From Micromonospora cremea (GTDB lineage: Bacteria > Actinomycetota > Actinomycetes > Mycobacteriales > Micromonosporaceae), in the NCBI RefSeq assembly GCF_900143515.1, contig NZ_FSQT01000001.1:868001-932000 (forward strand): a DNA stretch of 64,000 nt. Reading direction: 5' to 3'. A model generated the notes under the pieces. It was not told where the DNA came from and made no database searches. It worked only from the letters and a program-made list of their open reading frames with translations. Positions 53,799-63,261 of this stretch are shown here, in pieces. Each line of letters opens with the position of its first letter. Within the stretch, counting starts at the first letter, position 1. Position numbers and translations under genes: made by a program.

Positions 53799-54725
53799 TT
53801 AGATACCGCCGTGCTGTGCGGCATCGACGGTCCTGGCCGCCACGAGCAGGCAGCCGATCAGCTTGCGGAGCAGCGGGTTGGGGTTGCCGTCCCGGTGCAG
53901 CGTGCTGATCTGCCGCCGCGGGGTGCGCCGACGGATCCGTAGGTCCCGTACGCCCGGTTCCGGCCGGTGCGCCAGCCGCGGTACCAGGGCGATACCCAGC
54001 TTCGCCCGCACGAACCCGCGCACCACGTCATAGTCGTTGCTGCGGAAGGCGACGCGGGGAATGAAGCCGGCCCTGGTGCAGAGGCAGACCAATGCCCTGG
54101 CACCGGCTGTCTCCTCCCGGCTCGCGATCCAGGTCTCCTCGGATAGGTCGGCGAGCCGAACCGACGACTGGCCTGCGAAGGGGTGCGACTCCGGCACCAG
54201 CAGTACCAGCTCGTCGGTGGTGAGTGCGGTGGGCACGACCGCGTCCGGCCAGGTCCGCGGTGCCAGGTCGTAGCTGTACACGAGCACCAGGTCGAGCTTC
54301 CCGGCGAGGAGGGGCGGCAGCAGCTCGTCCGGCTCACCTTCGTCCAGATGCACCTCGGCCTCGGGCGCCATCCGCGACAGGCTGGCCAACCCCGTCGGCA
54401 GGATCCTCTGGCTCGCCGTCGGGAAGCTGCCTAATGTTATCCGCCCCTGCTGGGCCGCGGACAGGCTCTGCATCTCCTGGCGCAGGCTCTCCAGCGAGGC
54501 CAGGATGTCATTGCCCCGGCACGCCAGCACTCTCGCCGCATGGGTCGGCTGTACGCTGCTGGCACTGCGCTCGAACAGCGCGACGCCTATCTTGTGCTCA
54601 AGCGCGGAGATCTGCTGCGAGACAGCGGAACTGGTGTAGCCCAGGTTGCGGGCGGCGTTGGCGAACGACCCAACCCGCAGCACCTCCCGGAGCGTCTGAA
54701 TGTGCAGCGGATTGATCACGTTCAC
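53799..54725 (-). CDS. LysR family transcriptional regulator
   Basis: 308 aa from a GTG at 54725. HTH: LHIQTLREVLRVGSFANAAR then NLGYTSSAVSQQISALEHKI. The effector domain has GRITLGSFPTASQRILPTGL and LAGKLDLVLVYSYD. It faces the amino-acid operon across the IS element; a role controlling that operon is possible but not shown. No divergent gene shares its promoter. Confidence 0.9.
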   Translation of the reverse strand: MNVINPLHIQTLREVLRVGSFANAARNLGYTSSAVSQQISALEHKIGVALFERSASSVQPTHAARVLACRGNDILASLESLRQEMQSLSAAQQGRITLGSFPTASQRILPTGLASLSRMAPEAEVHLDEGEPDELLPPLLAGKLDLVLVYSYDLAPRTWPDAVVPTALTTDELVLLVPESHPFAGQSSVRLADLSEETWIASREETAGARALVCLCTRAGFIPRVAFRSNDYDVVRGFVRAKLGIALVPRLAHRPEPGVRDLRIRRRTPRRQISTLHRDGNPNPLLRKLIGCLLVAARTVDAAQHGGI

Positions 54726-55096
54726 ACACCTTGTCGGGTCGCACCGGGGCTCCAGGGGCGAAGCCTCGTCCGCGACGCAATCCTGACTGCCCGAACGGGA
54801 GACACCGCAGAGCGACTGCTGGAGCAAACGTTCTCAAAGGGGGTGGACAGAACAAGGTCATTTTAGCTGGCGGCAGCGCGGTCACCAGAGGTGGCGACCA
54901 TCATCTTGACTTGGGGTCAGGAATACATCCAGTAACCCTCCACAGGGTTGCCTACCCAACCGATCCCGCCCGGTCGCGTGCCGAGCCAGCGGTGTAACTC
55001 GCGTTCGCGCCCGACCGCCGGGCGGTGGCTGCGGGCGTGGGTGAGCGTGCCATGGGCCGGGGTTCGCCTGCCGGCGGTAGGTCAGCGGGCCCGGAC
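54726..55096. other. Upstream region of the LysR gene
   Basis: About 370 bases with the LysR promoter on the left; no other gene recognised. Confidence 0.4.
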
Positions 55097-55175
55097 TCAG
55101 CCGCAGCTGGAGATTTGTTGCACCGCCCAGCCGTTACCGTCCGGGTCGGTGAAGAAGAGGAGTTGTGCCCGACGG
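55097..55175 (-). pseudogene. C-terminal scrap of a VOC/glyoxalase-fold protein
   Basis: The last 25 codons read AQLLFFTDPDGNGWAVQQI then SSCG and a stop. FxDPDGNGWxLQEI is the standard end of VOC family proteins. Nothing upstream continues the fold. Confidence 0.5.
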
Positions 55176-55305
55176 ACATCCGGCCACCTAGTCGCACCGC
55201 AATAGCGATCAGTTGAACCCCAACGGGTAGTTGCCCAATCAATGCCTTGTGGTCAGGCTCAATCGAGTCGGATGCCGATGCCCTCGAACGACACGGGAGG
55301 CTCCC

Positions 55306-56232
55306 ATGGTCGTTGCGGAACCGCTCACCAACATTAGCGCTACCGCTGGCCTCTATTCCCAGATTGCTGGCGTCCTGGCTGGCTTCGCCTTCACCGCCCT
55401 GCTGCTTTACCTCAACCGGACGCCGGACACGCCGGAACAGGTAAAGGAGGTCGATCCATCGCAGGCTGACGAGGCCACCCGGGTCCATCGCCAAGTGACC
55501 GTCGTTCTGTTCAACACACTCGGTGCGCTGATCATCTGCGCAGTCCAATATGGGGTGCTTGCCGGCGGGCCACCCGACTCCGGGAACTCGCTTTCCGGCA
55601 CGATGCTCAACGGTCCGGCCTTCAGCCTGGCAATCCTCGGCATGTTCTACGCCACGGCGCTGGCAGCCGCACCCTTTGGCCATCTTGCGCCGATGCTCGC
55701 GTCAGCCCGAATCCTCGTCGGCGCAATCGGTCCGGTGATCGCGATGCTCCTCATCGCCTCCGCAGCGCTGGACATCCACATAAGTGGATGCGTTGCTCGA
55801 GCCGCCGCCAGCCAGGGCACCACGACGGTGTGCCGTACCGACACGGAGATCGCCCTCGACCGTCCCTATGGGTTTGCGCTCGCGCTCACAGCGCTCATGC
55901 TCCTGATCGGAGTGCTAGCGCTGACGGTGTTCCGCCAACCGACCAGGCCTGCGCCACTGTGGATCCCCAAGGCCATGGCTCACCTCATCATCGGCGCTGC
56001 GGCCATCACAACCTTCGGCACGGTCTTCCTAGGCACGAGGCCGGTCAGCTATCTGCTTCCGAGTCCCGCCCTGTTCGCCGTGCTGACCTCTGCCTTCGCC
56101 ATCCTTACGTCATTCGCCGTCATGGCCGCCCGCAGCTGCCATCACATCCAAGACGCCCAACCAGGCGGGGCTCACCGTGACGGTGCCACTCCTCCGGCGG
56201 TACTGCGACCGATACCCAGTACCCCCGCGTAG
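55306..56232 (+). CDS. Integral membrane protein of unknown function
   Basis: 308 aa from the ATG at 55306 with GGGAGG upstream. About eight hydrophobic segments, for example VVLFNTLGALIICAVQYGVL, ALALTALMLLIGVLALTVF and MAHLIIGAAAITTFGTVFLG; the first follows LYSQIAGVLAGFAFTALLLY. No enzymatic motif. The C-terminal 25 residues are cytoplasmic-looking and polar. I do not recognise the family; no operon partner. Confidence 0.65.
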   Translation: MVVAEPLTNISATAGLYSQIAGVLAGFAFTALLLYLNRTPDTPEQVKEVDPSQADEATRVHRQVTVVLFNTLGALIICAVQYGVLAGGPPDSGNSLSGTMLNGPAFSLAILGMFYATALAAAPFGHLAPMLASARILVGAIGPVIAMLLIASAALDIHISGCVARAAASQGTTTVCRTDTEIALDRPYGFALALTALMLLIGVLALTVFRQPTRPAPLWIPKAMAHLIIGAAAITTFGTVFLGTRPVSYLLPSPALFAVLTSAFAILTSFAVMAARSCHHIQDAQPGGAHRDGATPPAVLRPIPSTPA

Positions 56233-56730
56233 CAGAGTCGTGCGGGCATCAGGGCCTAGCTCCGGCTCGCCGGGCGGTGCGGCCGTCGACGTCATGAATT
56301 GCAATGGTGAAGTGGCGGTGCGGCCGGGCGTTAGGGCCGATGTGAACTCTGCGGTGGCCAGTTTACGCCCGTCCAGGAATGCCAGCATCCGGCGGTTTGG
56401 CGTCCCGCCGTAACGCCGGTGGGCGCAGCTCGCCCCCGGGCAGGGTGAACGCTGCGTACGCCTCGTCGGCGCCGGAGGGTTGCCCGAGCAGCAACGCCTG
56501 TCCGTCGGTCGACTGCTGCAGCGACTCGTACCCGGGCGGGACGGCGCGCTCGGTGATCTCGGTGAGGTCGCGGATCCACCACTGCCAGTCTCGGCGCTGG
56601 GCGGACCACCGCCCGTCCGGGGCCGTGCGTCTACGGACGCCATAGGACCACGATCCACGTCTCGACGCGCTCAATCCTAACCGGTACTTCCACAACGCGG
56701 TTGACCACATGCAGCATGCGGGATATCTTT
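56233..56730 (-). pseudogene. Possible frameshifted hypothetical gene
   Basis: On the minus strand one frame has WSAQRRDWQWWIRDLTEITE then YESLQQSTDGQALLLGQPSG and AAFTLPGGELRPPA; a one-base shift continues as YGGTPNRRMLAFLDGRKLAT then AEFTSALTPGRTATSPLQF. Codon-like composition persists through both frames, as expected for a recently broken gene. No known domain, so this is tentative. The remaining bases to 56901 hold the promoter of the first GH31 gene. Confidence 0.3.
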
Positions 56731-56901
56731 CCGTACCAGGCAAGCGAAATCCAGATTGGATGTTGTCAGGTCCTTCGCACCGAAAGCTCCGCCCCACGCG
56801 CTGGCACAGCCCGCCGCTGCGGCCCTACCGCAGCCGACTTCGCACGACGCTCGGCGTGAACCCGCCCTGCCGCATCGCGACGCTCTCAGCTAGGAGCCAC
56901 C

Positions 56902-59900
56902 ATGCTGAAACGCCCCGCACTGTCGGTTCACCTCGTCGCCGCGGTCACCGTCGGGTCGGGCCTGGTCGGGGCGGTCCCCGCTGCCGGCTGGACCGGCGGC
57001 GACCCGCCGCGCCAGCGAGTGGTGGACGTCGGTGACAGCATCGTGATCACCGGCGAGACCTACCGGATGCGGATCATCAAGGACCGCTTCCGGTACTCGT
57101 TCGATAATTCCTCCGGCGCCGCGGTTGCACCGGCGCATCCGGACTCGGGTCTGCGGATCAGGTACGCCGGCGGGCAGGACGTCAACGACGCCGAGGACAC
57201 TCGGCTCGTCTCCGGTCCAAGGTCGAGGTCCGGCACGGCCGTGCTGAACGTGACGATGACGGACGGGTCGCAGGTCAAAGTGCACGTGCTTCCATCCGAC
57301 AGCTACGCGCGGATCCTGGTGCCGAACCTGCCCGGAGCCAGCAGCACGATCGACTTCCGTACCGGTGCGGTCGCCCCGGCGTACGGGCTCGGCGACTACG
57401 GGTCGTTCGCCGACGGCCAACCTGAGCAGGGGACGCCCTGCAGTGGAAACGTCGAGGCCAGGCCGAGTACGGAGCTGACGGGGCTGGTGCTGGACAACCT
57501 GACGAACGAGGGCAGTTGCAAGCGCTTCGTCAGCAACTTCACCGTGTTCCCAAAGCAGCGGTTCGCTCAGGTGTGGTTCGAGGACGGGCGGAAACGAGTC
57601 GGCCTCACCGGAACCGAGAACCGGCTCGGCGCCGCCGACGTGGACTCCGTCGACAGCCTGTACTACTTCGTCGGCCGTGACCTGCCGCAGGTGTACGCCG
57701 ACTACAAGCAGGTCCGCAACCGGCACGGCTACCTGGACTCCCGGCCGGACGAGTCGTTCTTCGGACTCGGCTGGGAGGCGTACGGCGCACTCGGCTGGGA
57801 CACCTACCAGTCGTCCGTCGTCGAGACGGTGCAGGAATTCCTCGCGCACGGCTATCCGCTCAGTTGGGGCGTGGTCGGATCCGGCTTCTGGCCTGGCCCC
57901 CGCGGCAACAAGGTCGAGGGCACCACGAACAGTTTTGGCATGTGGGACGACACCGCAGAGGACGGGCGCGCGGACGGACTGCCGAACCCGCGATACCCGG
58001 ATCCTGACGCGTTGAAGCGGCTCTTCGCCGACAACGACATCAAGCTGCTGCTGGGGGCGCGAAACAACATCAAGGCTCTGCCAGCCGACGGCGGCAACTA
58101 CAACCTGCGGTACGACGGGCCGTTCCTGCAGGAGGCGCTGGAGCGCGGCTTCCTGCTACGCAACGGCGACGGCGCGCCCCGTGTCGTGACTCGGGCGCAG
58201 TTCCCCGCCGGCGCCAGCTACGTGCTGGACGGATCCAACCCGGAGGCGGTGCGCTGGTTCGTCGACCGGCTGCGCGCCTGGGGTGTGGACGGGTGGAAGG
58301 AGGACACGATGCTCTACGACCCGAACCTCCACCTCGACGGCAACTGGAACCCGGTGCAGATCGCGATGCACGATGCTGGCGACCTGGTGATGGTGCGGAA
58401 CGCCGGGTACTCCGTTCCGGGCGACATCATCCGGATCAACGACACCATCTACGGCACCGGCGAGGTCTACCACGAGGACCCGGACCGGATGCCGGTCAAC
58501 CTCCTCAACTACGCCGCATCCAGTGCCGGCAACCTGTACGGCGACTACGTGGGTGGCACGCCAGGGCCGTCGATGCAGGACCCGGCGTACCAGCAGTACT
58601 TCGTCCGCAACGCGCAGTTCAGCGCCATGTTGCCGGTGATGGCGTTCGGCAAGGGCCCGTGGGAACTCGGCTGCGGCGACTACGCGGCAGCGGTGAAAAA
58701 GATGGCGTTGTGGCACGAGGCGCTGCGCCCGTACATCTACGACGCGGTGCTGGACGGGCACGAGAGCGGGTTCCCCGCCGCCGTGACCCCGTTGCCACTG
58801 GCCTATCCCGACGATCCGAACACCTACGGGCTGGCGAACGACACCACCCGCCAGTACGAGTGGATGTTCGGCGAGTCCCTGCTCGCCGTGCCGGTGTTCG
58901 GCGCCGACTTCGAAACAGCGCAGGCCCGGGACGTGTACCTGCCGGCCGGCAAGTGGATCGACGTCCAGAGCGGCGCGGTGTTCCACGGGCCGACGACGCT
59001 GCGGAACTACGCGATCGGCACCGACCGGATCCCAGCGTTCGCTGGCGGCAAGGGCGTTCTGGTGACCACGCAGGCTGGAGCGCTGACGGCCGAGGTGTAC
59101 CCGGTGTCGACCGGATCCCGCTACACCGCCGGGCGTGGGGATGACGCGATCACCATCGAGAATGCCAACACCGGCTGGGACACCGGCTCCCTCGCCGTCG
59201 TCGACCGCACGAGCGGGCAGTCGGTCGCGTACCGGGTCGACCAGGTCACCGGCGTGTTGCGGTTCCCGGTGACCGTGGGCCACACCTACCTCCTTGTGGG
59301 CGGTGGGACCGCTGAGCACACCGTCGGGCTGGACACCACCGCTCCCGGGCAGGTCACCGGAGTCGGGCACCGCACGGTCGACGGGATCACGACACTGAAC
59401 TGGGACGCCACCGACAATGCCCGGGGCTACGTCGTGACCGCATCGCTGAAGCAGGCGTGCGTTGTCGCCCCGGAACGGATCATCGGATCTTCGACCGGCA
59501 CGAGCCTGGTACTGGGCAGCGACGCTGTGGCGGGCACGTACCGGGTGACGGCAACGAACAGCGCGGGCAGCGGACCGCCGTCCGCGCTTCACGTGATCAC
59601 ACCGACGACCGGTGGTGGCGGTGCCGCGGCGGTCGTCGTGACGAACGAAGGCACCCCGCCGACCTGCGATGCCGAGAATCCGGCCTACAGCGAGGAGGGA
59701 CGCTGGCTGTCGAGCAGCTTGAAAGGATTCGACGGCTCCGGCACCCGCTACACCTCGACCGCCGGCCTGACCGTGACCTGGCGAGCTGACCTGCCTGCGG
59801 GGACCTACCAGGTCGACGTCTGGTCACCGAAGCACACCAGCTGCAGCACCAGCACGACGTACACCGTCGCCGGCGCGAGCGTCCCCGTCGATCAGTGCGC

Positions 59901-60024
59901 CACCGGCGGCGAATGGCATTCGATCGGCACGCATCAGCTGACCGAGGGGATCACGGCGGTCACCCTGACGTCCGGCTCGGGCACCACCCGCGCCGATGCG
60001 GTCCGCTTCACGCCGACCGGATGA
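56902..60024 (+). CDS. Secreted GH31 glycosidase with FN3 and C-terminal golvesin-like domain
   Basis: 1040 aa; AGGAGCCACC before the ATG. Sec signal peptide over the first 30 residues. GH31 catalytic domain at about 130-720; GVDGWKEDTM places the nucleophile at D468, in line with D416 of YicI, and PLSWGVVGSGFWPGPRGN and LLLGARNNIKALPADGG are barrel loops. A fibronectin III-like domain (about 815-895) and a golvesin C-terminal-like beta domain (about 905-1040, CSTSTTYTVAGASVPVDQC) follow. Exported alpha-glycosidase, substrate unknown; pairs with the next gene, 81 bases on. Confidence 0.88.
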   Translation: MLKRPALSVHLVAAVTVGSGLVGAVPAAGWTGGDPPRQRVVDVGDSIVITGETYRMRIIKDRFRYSFDNSSGAAVAPAHPDSGLRIRYAGGQDVNDAEDTRLVSGPRSRSGTAVLNVTMTDGSQVKVHVLPSDSYARILVPNLPGASSTIDFRTGAVAPAYGLGDYGSFADGQPEQGTPCSGNVEARPSTELTGLVLDNLTNEGSCKRFVSNFTVFPKQRFAQVWFEDGRKRVGLTGTENRLGAADVDSVDSLYYFVGRDLPQVYADYKQVRNRHGYLDSRPDESFFGLGWEAYGALGWDTYQSSVVETVQEFLAHGYPLSWGVVGSGFWPGPRGNKVEGTTNSFGMWDDTAEDGRADGLPNPRYPDPDALKRLFADNDIKLLLGARNNIKALPADGGNYNLRYDGPFLQEALERGFLLRNGDGAPRVVTRAQFPAGASYVLDGSNPEAVRWFVDRLRAWGVDGWKEDTMLYDPNLHLDGNWNPVQIAMHDAGDLVMVRNAGYSVPGDIIRINDTIYGTGEVYHEDPDRMPVNLLNYAASSAGNLYGDYVGGTPGPSMQDPAYQQYFVRNAQFSAMLPVMAFGKGPWELGCGDYAAAVKKMALWHEALRPYIYDAVLDGHESGFPAAVTPLPLAYPDDPNTYGLANDTTRQYEWMFGESLLAVPVFGADFETAQARDVYLPAGKWIDVQSGAVFHGPTTLRNYAIGTDRIPAFAGGKGVLVTTQAGALTAEVYPVSTGSRYTAGRGDDAITIENANTGWDTGSLAVVDRTSGQSVAYRVDQVTGVLRFPVTVGHTYLLVGGGTAEHTVGLDTTAPGQVTGVGHRTVDGITTLNWDATDNARGYVVTASLKQACVVAPERIIGSSTGTSLVLGSDAVAGTYRVTATNSAGSGPPSALHVITPTTGGGGAAAVVVTNEGTPPTCDAENPAYSEEGRWLSSSLKGFDGSGTRYTSTAGLTVTWRADLPAGTYQVDVWSPKHTSCSTSTTYTVAGASVPVDQCATGGEWHSIGTHQLTEGITAVTLTSGSGTTRADAVRFTPTG

Positions 60025-60105
60025 CCGTCCCACCGCGGCCGTTCGCTCAACCCGGCGGTGCGGCGCGCCCGACGGTAGCCCATCGCCTGAGGATGGAGTA
60101 AACAG

Positions 60106-63100
60106 ATGTTCGCCCGTCCACCACTTCGTGTCCTTCTCACGATGATGACGGCGCTCCTGGTGCCGTTCGCAGTCGTCGTCCCGTCGTCCCCGGCAGCGGC
60201 CGCCGAGGCAGTCGTCGTCACCCCCTCGACTCCCGGCGCCTACTCTGAGACCGGAACCTGGGCGAACGCCCGAGACCCCGGTCACGACGGCTCTCCCTCG
60301 CGGTACAGCCGGACTCCCGGTTCCACGGCCACCTGGACCGTCGTGGCACCCGCCTCCGCCAGGTACGACCTGGCCGTCTACTACAGCGCGAGCGTGGACA
60401 ACGCCAAGGTGGAGTACGCCTGGACCGGAGGACCGGACACCCCGACGGTGGTCAACCAGGCCGTCGGCGGCAACGCCTGGCGCCAGATCGGCTCCATTTA
60501 CCTCGACGAGGGGCAGACCTTCACCCTGACCGTCACCGCGACCGCGGGTCCGGCGGTGACCACCCCCAACCTCAACGTCATCACCCGGGCCAACGCTGTG
60601 CGGTTGCTCGAGGTGGCCAGCGACGAGGAACCGGTCGCCGACTGCGGTACGGACGAAACGGCGGCACCGATCGTCGACGCGGCGGAACAGCGCTTCCCCT
60701 CCTACCGGCTGTCGCAGCACGGCACCATGGTCTCGCTGGCTGGCGACGGCTGGAACGTGTCAATCGACCGTCGAGGCTTCCGCTACGGACTCCAGGTCGA
60801 CGGCGCGTCGGCCGCGGCGCCGCATCCGACAGCCGGGTTGCAACTGGCCGTCCCGGGCCGTGCCCCGTGCGACGCCGTCGCGGCGACGCTCACGGCGGCG
60901 GACGCGTCGAGCACGCGGTTCTCCGTGACCTTCTCCAACGGCCGCCGGGCAGACGTCACGGTGGTGCCGGCGGACCATTCCGTGAACCTGCGGGTCACCG
61001 CCGCGGACGCGAGCACTGGCAGCGTGCGGGCGCAGGTGGCCGGCGGCATGAACCCCGCGTACGGGCTCGGTGACCTGGGCGGATTCCGGACCGACCTGAA
61101 CGCCTATGGCATCCGCAACCTCGACTACTACGCCCAGAACAGCGCGGGCACGACGAACCAGCGCTTCGTCTCGACGTTCACCGTCTTCCCCGGCCGGAAG
61201 CTCGCCCAGGTCGTGCTCTCGGACGAGAGCCTGGCCGTGCAGGTCGACAGCGCCGCCACCCTGCTCGGTGTCAACGGCCCGCAGATGTCCGGGCTGCACT
61301 ACTTCTTCGGGGACATGCAGACGATCTACCGGCGCTACGCCGAAGTCCGGCAGAGCGCGGGCTATGTCAACTCCAAGCCGGACTACACGCTCTTCGGCGT
61401 CGGCTACGAGTCCTACGGAGCGCTCGGCTACAACACCAACCAGCAGACCATCACCGACTCGGTGACGACGTACCTGGACAAGGGCTTCCCCCTCAGCTGG
61501 GTGGTGACCGGCTCGGGGTTCTGGCCGTACGGTTCGGGGACCGCCCAGGGCACGACCTCGAGCTTCGGCCTCTGGGGCGGAAAGTACCCGGATCCCGACC
61601 GATACAAGAAGTTCCTGCACGACAACGGGATCAAGCTACTGCTCGGAGCCCGGCAGTCCTTCCGCGCGCTGCCGGCCGACGGCGGCACGTACGACCCCGC
61701 TCTGGACGGTGACGGCACCGCCGTGGGCATCGAACAGGGCTACTTCATCAAGGACGCGAACGGCAAGCCGCGGGTGTTCCGGCCGGTGTCGTTCCCCAAC
61801 ACTGCTGCGATGTACCTGATCGATCCGCACAACGAGGCGGCTGTCCGGTGGTTCGTGGCCCGCAGCCGGGAGTGGGGCGCGGACGGGTACAAGGAAGACC
61901 ACATGTTCGACGGCACCGCGAACCGGTACGTCAACAACGCGCTGGTGAACCCGATCAATGAGGGCCTCGAAGACGACGGAAAGCTCATGATGGTGCGCAA
62001 CAGCGCCTTCTCGGTGGCGGGCTCCATCCTGCGGATCAACGACACCGACTACAACCACGGGCCGGGGGACCGCGACCGCACGGTCGTCAACGGGCTCGCC
62101 TACGCCGCCAGCGGTCAGCCCAACTTCTATCCGGACATCATCGGCGGTCGGATCATCGGCGACCTGGAGACCAACACCTCGAAGCAGCGGTACCTGACCC
62201 GGAACGCCATGATGGCCGCCATGTCGCCGGCGATGTCCTTCGGCAACGAGCCGTGGCGGATGAATGACCCCGCCCTGGTGGCGGCGACCCGGAAGGCCGC
62301 ACAGTGGCACGCCGAGTATCAGCCCTACATCTACTCGGCGGCCGTCACCTCGTACGAGACCGGCTTCCCCTCAACGGCAACGCCGCTGCCCGTGGCGTTC
62401 CCCGACGACCCCCGGGTCCGCGACCTGGCGTCCGCGGCCAGGAAACAGTACGAGTGGATGTTCGGTCCGTCACTGCTGGTCGCACCGCTGTACGGCGCCG
62501 ACACCGACACGGCCATGTCCCGTGACGTCTACCTTCCGGCCGGTGAGTGGATGGACATCGAGACCGGTGAGCGGTTCTCCGGCCCCATCACCCTCACCGC
62601 CTACCAGCAGCCGTTCGGCAAGATTCCCGCCTTCGTCGGCGGTACGGGCATCCTCGTCCACGATCCCGGAGCGCGGGATCCGGGCGACGCCGTCGCCGCC
62701 GGGAACCTACGGGCCAGCGTCTACCCCGTCGCCGCACCCGGCGCCACCTTCACCTGCACCAGCAGCGACGGACACGCCCGAAGCCGGATCACCGCGAAGA
62801 ACACCTCGTGGTCGGCGGAGGACATCGTCGTGCGGGACTCGTCGGGCACCGACATCGCCTTCAGCAGGAACCCGGTCACCGGGGCGATCGAATTTTCCGT
62901 CGAGGCGGGGCTGGACTACGTGATCTCGGACGCTGATTCTCCCGAGTGGGGCCTCGAGGTCGTCGACGTCCGGCCGGCCGGGCCGGTCGTCACCGACCGG
63001 GCAGTGCCCGTGCAGTTCGGACTTGTGGATCAGTCCGGGTCCCCCGCCGGCCGCGGCGTCACCGAGGTGGTGCAGGCGGCACCGGACGGCGCCGAACGGC

Positions 63101-63240
63101 AACTGGAGTTCGACACGGACGACCAGAACCGGATCCACACCGTCCTGAGGACGCAGGCCGGCGTCGCGGGAGCCTACGTCGTCGTCGTGAAGGCGGCGGA
63201 CGGGCGCCGGTTGGCGCATTTCACCGTGAAGGTCACCTGA
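60106..63240 (+). CDS. Secreted GH31 glycosidase with N-terminal golvesin-like domain
   Basis: 1044 aa; GGATGGAG upstream. Signal peptide to about residue 30 (PSSPAAAAE). A golvesin-like beta domain at about 32-165 (GAYSETGTWANARDPGHDG, SARYDLAVYYSASVDN) precedes the GH31 domain, whose nucleophile is D598 in GADGYKEDHMFD. The end holds a small beta domain. It resembles the preceding enzyme across the catalytic part, so the two are paralogues with the accessory domain moved from one end to the other. Likely the same operon and complementary linkages of one polysaccharide. Confidence 0.88.
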   Translation: MFARPPLRVLLTMMTALLVPFAVVVPSSPAAAAEAVVVTPSTPGAYSETGTWANARDPGHDGSPSRYSRTPGSTATWTVVAPASARYDLAVYYSASVDNAKVEYAWTGGPDTPTVVNQAVGGNAWRQIGSIYLDEGQTFTLTVTATAGPAVTTPNLNVITRANAVRLLEVASDEEPVADCGTDETAAPIVDAAEQRFPSYRLSQHGTMVSLAGDGWNVSIDRRGFRYGLQVDGASAAAPHPTAGLQLAVPGRAPCDAVAATLTAADASSTRFSVTFSNGRRADVTVVPADHSVNLRVTAADASTGSVRAQVAGGMNPAYGLGDLGGFRTDLNAYGIRNLDYYAQNSAGTTNQRFVSTFTVFPGRKLAQVVLSDESLAVQVDSAATLLGVNGPQMSGLHYFFGDMQTIYRRYAEVRQSAGYVNSKPDYTLFGVGYESYGALGYNTNQQTITDSVTTYLDKGFPLSWVVTGSGFWPYGSGTAQGTTSSFGLWGGKYPDPDRYKKFLHDNGIKLLLGARQSFRALPADGGTYDPALDGDGTAVGIEQGYFIKDANGKPRVFRPVSFPNTAAMYLIDPHNEAAVRWFVARSREWGADGYKEDHMFDGTANRYVNNALVNPINEGLEDDGKLMMVRNSAFSVAGSILRINDTDYNHGPGDRDRTVVNGLAYAASGQPNFYPDIIGGRIIGDLETNTSKQRYLTRNAMMAAMSPAMSFGNEPWRMNDPALVAATRKAAQWHAEYQPYIYSAAVTSYETGFPSTATPLPVAFPDDPRVRDLASAARKQYEWMFGPSLLVAPLYGADTDTAMSRDVYLPAGEWMDIETGERFSGPITLTAYQQPFGKIPAFVGGTGILVHDPGARDPGDAVAAGNLRASVYPVAAPGATFTCTSSDGHARSRITAKNTSWSAEDIVVRDSSGTDIAFSRNPVTGAIEFSVEAGLDYVISDADSPEWGLEVVDVRPAGPVVTDRAVPVQFGLVDQSGSPAGRGVTEVVQAAPDGAERQLEFDTDDQNRIHTVLRTQAGVAGAYVVVVKAADGRRLAHFTVKVT

Positions 63241-63261
63241 CACGCTGACAAGGAGATTCTG

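Noticed and set aside
58156..59592. 478-codon minus-strand open frame inside the first GH31 gene
   Set aside because: Mirror of GH31 codon bias; no start signal or known domain.
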